Origin: an uncultured Bacteroidia bacterium
GTDB lineage: Bacteria > Bacteroidota > Bacteroidia > Bacteroidales > UBA932
NCBI GenBank assembly: GCA_902767355.1
Contig: CACXHG010000089.1
Span: 1 to 12,271 of the forward strand
Direction: 5' to 3'
DNA: 12,271 bases
The translations under genes and the position numbers were made by a program. The notes beneath the pieces were generated by a model. That model saw only the letters and a list, made by a program, of their open reading frames with translations. It was not told where the DNA came from and searched no databases. This document shows, in pieces, positions 1 through 6,308 of the stretch (position 1 is its first letter; each line of letters begins with the position of its first letter).

Positions 1-85
1 CCACATCATAACCTTCTGCCTCGAACATTTGGCGGAATGCGAGACGACCGATACGGCCAAAGCCGTTAATTGCTACGTTTGTCAT
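1..85 (-). CDS. gap: Type I glyceraldehyde-3-phosphate dehydrogenase, N-terminal fragment
   Basis: The window holds only the first 28 codons; the rest lies beyond base 1. The minus-strand translation starts MTNVAINGFGRIGRLAFRQM. This is the N-terminal NAD-binding Rossmann signature of phosphorylating GAPDH (NGFGRIGR, residues 7-14). The enzyme oxidises glyceraldehyde-3-phosphate to 1,3-bisphosphoglycerate in cytoplasmic glycolysis. The ATG is the complement of 83-85, and a Bacteroidota -7 box lies about 63 bases upstream on the same strand, leaving an AT-rich leader of roughly 58 bases. The gene is divergent from surE. Family identity is secure from the motif; whether this is the only GAPDH of the organism cannot be told. 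Confidence 0.93.
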   Translation of the reverse strand, partial: MTNVAINGFGRIGRLAFRQMFEAEGYDV

Positions 86-147
86 TGTAAAAAATTACGT
101 TTATTGTGTTGGTTTGAATTAAAACTATTTACCTTTTTAAGGAGGTG

Positions 148-155
148 CAAATATA
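148..155 (-). promoter_or_regulatory. -7 promoter element for gap (TATATTTG)
   Basis: Read on the minus strand, these bases are TATATTTG, an exact match to the Bacteroidota primary-sigma -7 consensus TAnnTTTG. Transcription would begin around 143-144. I see no good TTTG -33 box at the expected 19-21 base spacing, so the call rests on the -7 element and its position before gap. Confidence 0.55.
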
Positions 156-164
156 ATAAAAATT

Positions 165-172
165 TATCTTTG
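165..172 (+). promoter_or_regulatory. -7 promoter element for surE-lpxB (TATCTTTG)
   Basis: TATCTTTG matches TAnnTTTG exactly and sits about 30 bases before the surE ATG, which implies a leader of roughly 25 bases. No clear -33 TTTG is present upstream. It lies only 9 bases from the opposing gap -7 box, so the two promoters must share DNA. Confidence 0.55.
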
Positions 173-202
173 TGGTAAGAATTGAAAATTATTTGATATA
201 TT

Positions 203-1006
203 ATGACGCGTGAGATACTTGTAGTAAACGACGATTCCATTACAGCCGAGGGGCTGGTGCATCTTGTAGATAAACTGCGCAGCTACGGAGACGTTACCGT
301 GGTGGCGCCCAAGACCTGCAATTCGGCGCGCAGCTGTGCCATCACCATGGATGCGCCGCTGCATCTGGAGCACGTGATGGAGCGCGAGCCGGAGGGGAAT
401 ATGGGCGGCATCAGGGTCTATACCCTGGACGGCACTCCCGTGGACTGCGCCAAGATGGGCATGAACATGTTTGTGGAGGAGGGACGCATGCCGGACCTGC
501 TGGTGTCCGGTATCAACCACGGCTCTAACGCCTCGGCCGCAGTGATCTATTCCGGAACACTCGGGGCCGTGCAGGAGGCTGCGCTCTATGGCATCACCGC
601 CATAGGCCTGTCCATAGACACCCACGACCCTCATCCCGATTTTGCCGTGGTGGACGAGTATCTGGACCGCATCCTGACCACCATCCTGGACAACCCGCCC
701 GTGGAGGGCACCTATCTTAACATCAACTTCCCCGACATTGCGCCGGAGCAGGTCCGTGGCATAGTCCTCGCCAGCCAGGGCCGCGGCCGCTGGCAGAAAG
801 AGCTGGTCAAGGCCAACGACCCGCGCGGCCGCGAGATCTACTGGATGGTGGGCGAGTTCGTGAATCTGGCCGGCGGCGGCGACGACGCCCTGGACGACCA
901 CATCCTGCTCAAGGACGGCTATATAACCATAACTCCCCATAAGATAGACACCACCGACTATGGAGAGCTGGACCGCCTGTCCCAGCTCTGGGACCTGGAT
1001 TTATGA
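203..1006 (+). CDS. surE: 5'/3'-nucleotidase SurE
   Basis: The 267-residue product belongs to the SurE survival-protein family, cytoplasmic metal-dependent phosphatases acting on nucleoside monophosphates. The N-terminus ILVVNDDS (5-12) carries the paired metal-binding aspartates D10 and D11. S41 in the NSARS segment matches the family serine ligand, and N105 in SGINHGSN matches the asparagine ligand. YSGTLGAVQEA, following soon after, is also a family hallmark, as is LNINFP further on. Length is normal for the family (about 250-270). The ATG is the first one after the TATCTTTG box. The stop overlaps the lpxB start as ATGA, implying coupled translation. Two active-site-proximal positions differ from the usual NDDG and SG forms, but the catalytic ligands are intact. 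A role in stationary-phase survival is known for E. coli SurE; here it is inferred. Confidence 0.93.
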   Translation: MTREILVVNDDSITAEGLVHLVDKLRSYGDVTVVAPKTCNSARSCAITMDAPLHLEHVMEREPEGNMGGIRVYTLDGTPVDCAKMGMNMFVEEGRMPDLLVSGINHGSNASAAVIYSGTLGAVQEAALYGITAIGLSIDTHDPHPDFAVVDEYLDRILTTILDNPPVEGTYLNINFPDIAPEQVRGIVLASQGRGRWQKELVKANDPRGREIYWMVGEFVNLAGGGDDALDDHILLKDGYITITPHKIDTTDYGELDRLSQLWDLDL

Positions 1007-2175
1007 AGTATTACCTCATAGCCGGCGAAGCTTCCGGCGACATGCATGGTTCGCTTCTGATGAAGGCCCTCGCAGAGCGCGACCCGGAGGCTGAATTCCG
1101 CTTCTGGGGCGGTGGCATGATGGAGGCGGCAGGGGGGACTAAAGTGCGTGACTATCGCGATACGGCCGTGATGGGCGTGGTGGAGCTTGCCGCCAAGGCC
1201 GGCCGCCTGAAGCGCAACCTGGCCTTCTGCAAGGCGGATATCCTTGCCTGGCGGCCGGATGTGCTGATTCTAATAGACTATCCGGGCTTCAACCTGAAGA
1301 TGGCCCGATTTGCCCACAACAACGGCTTCAAGGTCTTTTATTACATAGCGCCCAAGGTTTGGGCGACCCGCGAGGGGCGGCTGGAGAAACTGCGCCGCTA
1401 TGTGGACGCCCTCTTCGTGATTTTCCCCTTCGAAGTGGAGTGGTTCCGCCAGCGCGGCATAGAGCCCGTGTATGAGGGCAATCCTCTGGTAGACAGCATA
1501 GACGCATCGCTTGAGAGTGCCCCTTCGAAGGCGGATTTCTGTGCCGGGAACGGCCTGGACCCCCAGCGGCCGCTGCTGGCCCTGCTTGCCGGCAGCCGCC
1601 TGCAGGAGATAAAATACCTTGCGCCCCGTTTTGTGCGACTGGCGGCCCTGCTTTCCGGCGACGGGCGCTATGCCGCGCTGAAAGAAGCCCAGCTGGTGCT
1701 GGCAGCCGCGCCGGGCATTCCGCGGGAAGTCTATGAGAGTCATTTTGGCGCAAGTGCCATCAGGGTGGTTTACGACCAGACTTATCACTTGCTTAAGTAT
1801 TCCGATGCGGCTCTGGTCGCCTCCGGCACGGCCAGCCTGGAGACGGCGCTCATCGGCACCCCGCAGGTGGTGTGCTACGGCATGAATCCGCTCACTTTCA
1901 AGCTGGCCATGGCGATGCTGAAGGTAAGGTATGTCAGCCTTGCCAATCTGATTCTTGATAAATTGATTTTCAAGGAGTTGCTTCAGAATGACTGCAATCC
2001 CGAGGCCATGGCGGGCGAGCTGCTGCGCCTTGCTGAGGACAGCGACTGCCGCAGCCGCATGCTGGCGGACTATGCCCAAGTCAGGGCCGCTCTCGGGGGC
2101 AGTGGCGCCGCCGGTCGCATTGCAGCGCAGATCTATTCCAGATTAAATCTTACGCCCAGGTTAAGTGTGAAGTAG
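1003..2175 (+). CDS. lpxB: Lipid-A-disaccharide synthase LpxB
   Basis: The 390-residue product is a GT19 glycosyltransferase that joins UDP-2,3-diacylglucosamine to lipid X, giving the tetra-acyl disaccharide precursor of lipid A at the inner face of the cytoplasmic membrane. Visible motifs are GEASGDMHG (8-16), DYPGFNL (92-98), IAPKVWA (115-121), FPFE (141-144), GNPLVD (159-164), LAGSRLQEI (195-203) and SGTASLETA (274-282), all in family order. Length is usual. The start ATG overlaps the surE stop by four bases. Its last 14 codons lie over the 3' end of the opposite-strand barrel gene, so the tail after about residue 377 is shaped by both frames. Other lpx genes are not in the window. Confidence 0.95.
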   Translation: MKYYLIAGEASGDMHGSLLMKALAERDPEAEFRFWGGGMMEAAGGTKVRDYRDTAVMGVVELAAKAGRLKRNLAFCKADILAWRPDVLILIDYPGFNLKMARFAHNNGFKVFYYIAPKVWATREGRLEKLRRYVDALFVIFPFEVEWFRQRGIEPVYEGNPLVDSIDASLESAPSKADFCAGNGLDPQRPLLALLAGSRLQEIKYLAPRFVRLAALLSGDGRYAALKEAQLVLAAAPGIPREVYESHFGASAIRVVYDQTYHLLKYSDAALVASGTASLETALIGTPQVVCYGMNPLTFKLAMAMLKVRYVSLANLILDKLIFKELLQNDCNPEAMAGELLRLAEDSDCRSRMLADYAQVRAALGGSGAAGRIAAQIYSRLNLTPRLSVK

Positions 2176-3401
2176 TAGGGCGTGTCCTTGAACATGGTCT
2201 GAGGAGACTTGGGGTTTGCGAAATAGTAGGACACCGTGGGCTCGGCAAAGATGCCAACTACGGGGGTGAAATTATACGAAGCACCCAGCGACGCTCCGGC
2301 GCTCCACATTATGGGAATCTCTGCCAGTTTGGTGTAGTTGGACGGGAAGGAGGGACTCTCGCGGCCGACTATGCACTTGGACGGCATTCCGTAGAGGGAG
2401 CCGTAGAGTTTGAGGCTGTCCCACTGCAGTATGTTCACGCCCAAGCCCAGCGGAATGCCGGCGTAGAGCAGGTCCTGAACCCCGCCGGAGGGGGTTACCC
2501 AGGTGTGCAGCCAGGTGAAGCGGACGCCGCTTTCGGCGTAGAACGGCCCGGCAAAGTTGTAGCGGACTGAGATGCCACCGGAAACCGGGGCGGAGTAGTG
2601 GTACTGCGCCGTCGGTGCCCCCATGGAATAGAAAATGTTGCCGTCGCGGTCGGTGTACATCATCATGCCGTTGGGGACGGCATCCTTGTTGGACTTGCCG
2701 GTGTTTGCGGCCAGCAGCCCTGAAGCTCCCAGGCTGAGCCGGCCGGCAAGGCTGCTTCGCGGCTTAGTCTCCTCCTGGGCGAAGGGATCCGGCCTGAAGT
2801 CGGGGTCGTTCAAGTCCCGGGAAGTGTTGACAGTAACGGAGCCAGATCCGGTCGCGGAAGAACTCTCGCTGGCCGGGTCCTGCTCCTTGCTGTCGGCGCC
2901 CGGTGCCGCTGCCAGCAGATTGCCGGCAGCCGCCGCGGCTGAGGTGTCGGAAGTGGTGGCCGACTCGCCCTCGGACGCCTCGGTTGAAAGGGTTGGTTGG
3001 GTGTATGTAACAGTGTTGTTTTTCTTGGTTATAACAGGCTTGTTGGCGGCTGTATTGCCAACTTGGGCCAGGACTTCGGGCTGCGGAAGCGCCTCGGGCT
3101 GCGGCTGAGGTTGATCCTGCACGATCCTTACGGGTTCTGCAGTCTCGGCCACCGGCTCCTGCAAGGCCCTGTCGCCGGCGTTTCTGGTGAGCAGCAGGCC
3201 TGCGGCGGCCACGACGGCCACAGCGGCTGCGTACTTTAATATATCGAGCCGTTTGCGGCGGGCAGCCATCTTTGAGGCTGCCGCTGCGGCGAGCATCTTT
3301 TCGCGTATCTTGTCGAAGGATTCCTGCGGCACGTCCGGAGCATAATCCTGCAGCCGGTCGCGCATCGTTGAAATCCAGTCCTTATTGTTATTCCCGTTCA
3401 T
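2133..3401 (-). CDS. Anti-sigma-like membrane protein with C-terminal outer-membrane beta-barrel domain
   Basis: The 422-residue product directly follows the ECF sigma gene, with a 14-base overlap. Residues 1-50 are a charged helical region (DWISTMRDRLQDY, then an Ala/Lys/Arg-rich stretch), a plausible cytoplasmic sigma-binding segment. Residues 54-72 form a single hydrophobic helix with positive charges before it, so the N-terminus should be inside. Residues 76-216 are a low-complexity linker rich in Q, P, E, A and S, with short QP repeats around 97-109. From about 218 to the end I count eight amphipathic strands, the last being YYFTLNLGVRFNLE, consistent with a small OmpX/OmpA-like barrel. 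Bacteroidota genomes carry comparable sigma-linked proteins annotated as outer membrane beta-barrel. Anti-sigma function is inferred from position and topology; no RskA/FecR domain is recognisable. The 3' end overlaps lpxB. Confidence 0.72.
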   Translation of the reverse strand: MNGNNNKDWISTMRDRLQDYAPDVPQESFDKIREKMLAAAAASKMAARRKRLDILKYAAAVAVVAAAGLLLTRNAGDRALQEPVAETAEPVRIVQDQPQPQPEALPQPEVLAQVGNTAANKPVITKKNNTVTYTQPTLSTEASEGESATTSDTSAAAAAGNLLAAAPGADSKEQDPASESSSATGSGSVTVNTSRDLNDPDFRPDPFAQEETKPRSSLAGRLSLGASGLLAANTGKSNKDAVPNGMMMYTDRDGNIFYSMGAPTAQYHYSAPVSGGISVRYNFAGPFYAESGVRFTWLHTWVTPSGGVQDLLYAGIPLGLGVNILQWDSLKLYGSLYGMPSKCIVGRESPSFPSNYTKLAEIPIMWSAGASLGASYNFTPVVGIFAEPTVSYYFANPKSPQTMFKDTPYYFTLNLGVRFNLE

Positions 3402-3903
3402 AATCTTTAATCATTTGTGCCAGGCGCGCCTTTGCGCGGTAGAGCCTCATTGCAGAGGCGCTCTCCTTGATTCCCAGCGCCGAGGCTATCTCGCGGTGCG
3501 AAAAGCCTTCGAAAACAAACATGTTCAAAACCGTCCTCTCCTGATCGGGCAGCTGGAGCACCATCCTGTAGAGGTCCTCGTCCCGAATCGTATCCAGCCC
3601 TGCGCTCAGACTTTCTTCTGCGGCGGTACGGAAACTCACCGAATCCAGGTCGCCGGCCTCGCTCATCGCGTCTTTCTTTCTCAGGTGCATCAGGCAGGTG
3701 TTGGCCATTATTCTCGACAGCCATGCCCTCAGGCTCCCCGGACCGCGGTCGCGGAACTTGCCCCAATTGAGGAACGCGCTCACGAAACCGTCCTGGAGCA
3801 TATCCTGAGCAGTAGCCAGGTCGCGTACGTAGCGCCTGCACACAGACAGCAAGTATGCGCCGTCGTTTTTGTATGCCTGCTCCAGGGCTTCTATACCGTC
3901 CAT
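3388..3903 (-). CDS. ECF-type RNA polymerase sigma-70 factor
   Basis: With the ATG at 3901-3903 the product has 171 residues, normal for an extracytoplasmic-function sigma factor. Region 2 spans about 8-76: AYLLSVCRRYVRDLATAQDM with the DMLQDGF helix, then LRAWLSRIMANTCLMHLRKK, which binds core polymerase and the -10 element. Region 4 spans about 107-160: LPDQERTVLNMF, then the helix-turn-helix FSHREIASALGIKESASAMR, which reads the -35 element. An in-frame TTG at 3927 would add eight residues, but it lies in the promoter zone and is less likely. The gene ends inside the start of the barrel protein, an arrangement typical of sigma/anti-sigma pairs. The regulon cannot be deduced from the sequence. 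Confidence 0.92.
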   Translation of the reverse strand: MDGIEALEQAYKNDGAYLLSVCRRYVRDLATAQDMLQDGFVSAFLNWGKFRDRGPGSLRAWLSRIMANTCLMHLRKKDAMSEAGDLDSVSFRTAAEESLSAGLDTIRDEDLYRMVLQLPDQERTVLNMFVFEGFSHREIASALGIKESASAMRLYRAKARLAQMIKDYERE

Positions 3904-3935
3904 ATCAAATCTGATTCTTAAATGCAAAAGTCGTT

Positions 3936-3943
3936 AAAATATA
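3936..3943 (-). promoter_or_regulatory. Possible -7 promoter element for the ECF sigma gene (TATATTTT)
   Basis: On the minus strand the bases read TATATTTT, one mismatch from TAnnTTTG, with the predicted start site about 28 bases before the chosen sigma ATG. No -33 box is clear. Autoregulation from a sigma-specific promoter is also possible and could not be recognised. Confidence 0.35.
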
Positions 3944-3955
3944 ACAGAATTTGTA

Positions 3956-3963
3956 TATTTTTG
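3956..3963 (+). promoter_or_regulatory. -7 promoter element for the HAMP-trkH gene series (TATTTTTG)
   Basis: TATTTTTG fits TAnnTTTG exactly. Transcription would start about four to six bases later, at or next to the ATG at 3969, so the message would have almost no leader. The expected -33 TTTG is poor (CGTT at about the right spacing). Confidence 0.45.
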
Positions 3964-3968
3964 CGATT

Positions 3969-4838
3969 ATGAAAAGAAAATCTTCTGCCGGGACGCGCAT
4001 AAAGAGCATCAAGCGCAAGGTCCGCACCGGTTTTACGGTGCTGGGCTTCGTGCTGTTTTTCTCCAGCATCGTCTCGCTTTTCGAATATACCAGGATGAAC
4101 CGGGTGCTCACGCAGCAGATAGAGGAGAACGTGAACAGCGTGAACATTGCCCGCGACCTGATTATGCTCACCGAAGACTATAACCTGGAAGTGCTCAATA
4201 TCATTTCGGATACCGGCGCCGAAACTGCTCAGGGCGACGGCGGTGCACAGAGCGCTTCGCTGCAGACGCCTTCTGCCCAGAACGCCCGCTTCAGCCGGGA
4301 ATTCGCCCAGACGATGGAGGATATGCGCCGCAGTTTCACCCAGACCACCACTTTCAAGGAGAAGAACTATGCCGACAGCGTGCTGCTGGCCTACACGGCC
4401 TACATGCAGGTGCTGCGCGAGGCCCGCGACCTTCAGGAGAGTGAATACCAGTCGCGGCAGGGCTGGTACTTCGAGCGGCTGCAGCCTTTCTACATCAAGC
4501 TGCGCAACTATATCCAGAGTCTTACCAATGCCAGCCAGCAGGCCCTGATAGACAATTCGCAGAAGGTGGACGAGACCTTCTACCGCAGCATCACCCCGGC
4601 CATAGCCTCGGTGGTGATCGGGCTGCTGGTGGTGATACTGTTCAATTATTTTCTCAACTACTACCTGATCAACCCTCTGATTAGGATCAGCAAGGGCATT
4701 CAGGGCTACCGCAGCTACAACAAGAGCTACAATGTTGAGGTTGACAACGAAAACGACGAGCTGGACCAGCTCAACGACAATGTCAGCAACCTGATAGAAG
4801 AGCACAAGAGCGTGGTCCGCGACCGCAAGGGGGCTTAG
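3969..4838 (+). CDS. HAMP-domain membrane receptor-like protein without output domain
   Basis: The 289-residue product starts MKRKSSAGTR. A TTG-initiated form from 3951 would add six residues, but that codon lies in the promoter box. Residues 1-20 are strongly basic and cytoplasmic. TM1 is about 21-38, and 39-208 is a predicted periplasmic, mostly alpha-helical region, consistent with a four-helix-bundle sensory module. TM2 is about 209-231. Residues 232-280 match a HAMP linker: NPLIRISKGI with the conserved proline, then NENDELDQLNDNVSNL with the DE..L signature. The protein ends right after HAMP: no histidine kinase, cyclase, GGDEF or MCP domain follows in any frame, since trkH begins 15 bases later. 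Periplasmic ligand and partner are unknown. It could be a degenerate kinase sensor or a genuine stand-alone regulator. Confidence 0.75.
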   Translation: MKRKSSAGTRIKSIKRKVRTGFTVLGFVLFFSSIVSLFEYTRMNRVLTQQIEENVNSVNIARDLIMLTEDYNLEVLNIISDTGAETAQGDGGAQSASLQTPSAQNARFSREFAQTMEDMRRSFTQTTTFKEKNYADSVLLAYTAYMQVLREARDLQESEYQSRQGWYFERLQPFYIKLRNYIQSLTNASQQALIDNSQKVDETFYRSITPAIASVVIGLLVVILFNYFLNYYLINPLIRISKGIQGYRSYNKSYNVEVDNENDELDQLNDNVSNLIEEHKSVVRDRKGA

Positions 4839-4853
4839 AAACTTTAGACGGGT

Positions 4854-6299
4854 ATGAATCTGCGAGTCATCACCAAAAACATAGGCCTGGCGCTCCTGGT
4901 GGACGCCTTGTTTATGTTCATATCCGCCCTAGTGGCCGCGCTCTACCACTTTGACTCGTCGTTCTCGCCGCTGCTGCTGAGCGGTTTTCTGACCCTGATG
5001 GTGGCTGTTCTGCCGCTGGTGTTCGTGACCCGCACCACCACGCGTATCACCACCCGCGAGGGTTTGGTCATCCTGTTTTTCGGATGGTTTCTCTCCTGCG
5101 TGTTCGGCCTGCTGCCGTATGCGCTCTGGGGCGGCCCGTTCTCGCTGGAGAACGCCTGGTTCGAGAGCGTTTCGGGCTTTACCGCCACCGGCGCCACTAT
5201 CCTGGAAGAGATAGAGAGCCTGCCGCACGGGCTGCTGTTCTGGCGCAACGCCACCCACTTCATAGGCGGCTTGGGCGTGGTGGTATTCATGATGATGATA
5301 CTGCCGTCGTCGGGCACTGTCAAGCTCAAGATAAGGCATCTGGAAGTGTCAGAAATGTCTGCCGGAGAGTATAATTTCCGCTCCAACAAGATTGTGAAGG
5401 TGGTCCTGACGGTCTATCTGACAATGATGGCCGCCGCCACCGTGCTCTTCATTATCGCCGGTCTGCCGGTGTTCGACGCCGTGACCCACGCCTTCAGCGT
5501 GGTGGCTACCGGCGGCTTTTCTACCCGCAACGCCTCCATCGGCGCCTACGGCTCCCGCTGGGTGGAACTCATAGCCATGTTTTTCATGCTGATGAGCTCG
5601 CTGCACTACGGTCTGATTTATTCTTCCATAGCCGGCCGCAACTTTAACCTTTTCCGCAATCCGGTGGTCAAGTTTTTCCTTACCTGCCTGGGCATCGGCA
5701 TTGTCATGGTTTTCGGAGGGCTGCTGATTACCGGCACCTACACAAATCCGCTGGAAGCCTTCTGGCAGGCCATGTTCAACGTGATAAGCCTGTCTTCATC
5801 TACCGGCATGGCAACCGTCGATACCTCGGTGTGGCCGGCGTTCTGCGTGCTGATACTGCTGTTTTTGTCCATCATGTGCGGCTGCTCCGGCTCCACCACC
5901 GGCGGTCTCAAGGCCGACCGCGTGTGGCTGCTGCTCAGGGCGGTACGGGCGCAGGTGGTACGCACCATCCACCCCAATGCCGTCATCCGCGTCAAGGCCG
6001 GCAATACCGTGGCCGACACAGAGCAGATCAACTCCATAGGCACTTACACCATACTTTACTTCCTTATCCTCTTTATCTGTGCAGTCTACTACGGCGGCTG
6101 CGGGATGGATCTGGAGGATTCCTTCACTGCTTCCTGCGCCATGGTGGGCAATGTGGGCCCCGCGTTCGGTACGGTGGGTTCGCTGGAAAACTATGCGGCA
6201 GTGCCGGTCTTTGCCAAGCTGATGATGGGTCTGGAGATGATAGTCGGCCGTCTTGGCCTGTACGCGTTTTTTGCAGTGTTCGCTTTGAGAAGAAAGTAG
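4854..6299 (+). CDS. trkH: TrkH/KtrB-family potassium uptake protein
   Basis: The 481-residue polytopic inner-membrane protein is of the superfamily K+ transporter type, built from four membrane-pore-membrane units. The four pore/filter segments can be read in order: SGFTATGATI (107-116), SVVATGGFST (215-224), SSSTGMATVD (314-323) and MVGNVGPAFG (430-439), each with its filter glycine. CGCSGSTTGGLKADR (342-356) matches the conserved intramembrane gating loop. Length fits TrkH (about 480). TrkH normally needs a cytoplasmic NAD/ATP-binding TrkA ring as gate; no trkA is in the window. The gene follows the HAMP protein by 15 bases, so they are probably cotranscribed. Assignment to TrkH rather than KtrB follows the length and loops, but the distinction is soft. 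Confidence 0.92.
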   Translation: MNLRVITKNIGLALLVDALFMFISALVAALYHFDSSFSPLLLSGFLTLMVAVLPLVFVTRTTTRITTREGLVILFFGWFLSCVFGLLPYALWGGPFSLENAWFESVSGFTATGATILEEIESLPHGLLFWRNATHFIGGLGVVVFMMMILPSSGTVKLKIRHLEVSEMSAGEYNFRSNKIVKVVLTVYLTMMAAATVLFIIAGLPVFDAVTHAFSVVATGGFSTRNASIGAYGSRWVELIAMFFMLMSSLHYGLIYSSIAGRNFNLFRNPVVKFFLTCLGIGIVMVFGGLLITGTYTNPLEAFWQAMFNVISLSSSTGMATVDTSVWPAFCVLILLFLSIMCGCSGSTTGGLKADRVWLLLRAVRAQVVRTIHPNAVIRVKAGNTVADTEQINSIGTYTILYFLILFICAVYYGGCGMDLEDSFTASCAMVGNVGPAFGTVGSLENYAAVPVFAKLMMGLEMIVGRLGLYAFFAVFALRRK

Positions 6300-6303
6300 G
6301 AGG
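6298..6303 (+). promoter_or_regulatory. Shine-Dalgarno-like AGGAGG before the helicase start
   Basis: AGGAGG overlaps the trkH stop codon and stands five bases before the ATG at 6309, the ideal spacing for canonical initiation. Bacteroidota genes seldom show such sites, so it may be functional or a chance purine run. Confidence 0.4.
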
Positions 6304-6308
6304 GGAGT

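Noticed and set aside
139..146. AAGGAGGT, a perfect Shine-Dalgarno match before surE
   Set aside because: It stands more than 50 bases before the surE ATG and upstream of the predicted transcription start, so it would not be in the message.
2176..2260. A terminator after lpxB
   Set aside because: No stem followed by a U-run is visible; the region is coding for the opposite-strand barrel protein.
3904..3927. TTG-initiated eight-residue extension of the ECF sigma factor
   Set aside because: TTG starts are rare here, the extension has no family match, and it uses up nearly all of the expected leader; the ATG at 3901-3903 gives a normal ECF N-terminus.
3951..3968. TTG-initiated six-residue extension of the HAMP protein
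   Set aside because: The codon overlaps the TATTTTTG promoter box, and the ATG at 3969 gives a normal basic N-terminus before TM1.
3918..4805. A 295-codon minus-strand open frame opposite the HAMP protein
   Set aside because: The plus-strand frame has two membrane helices and a HAMP signature; the minus frame shows only low-complexity Val/His/Leu/Gln composition.
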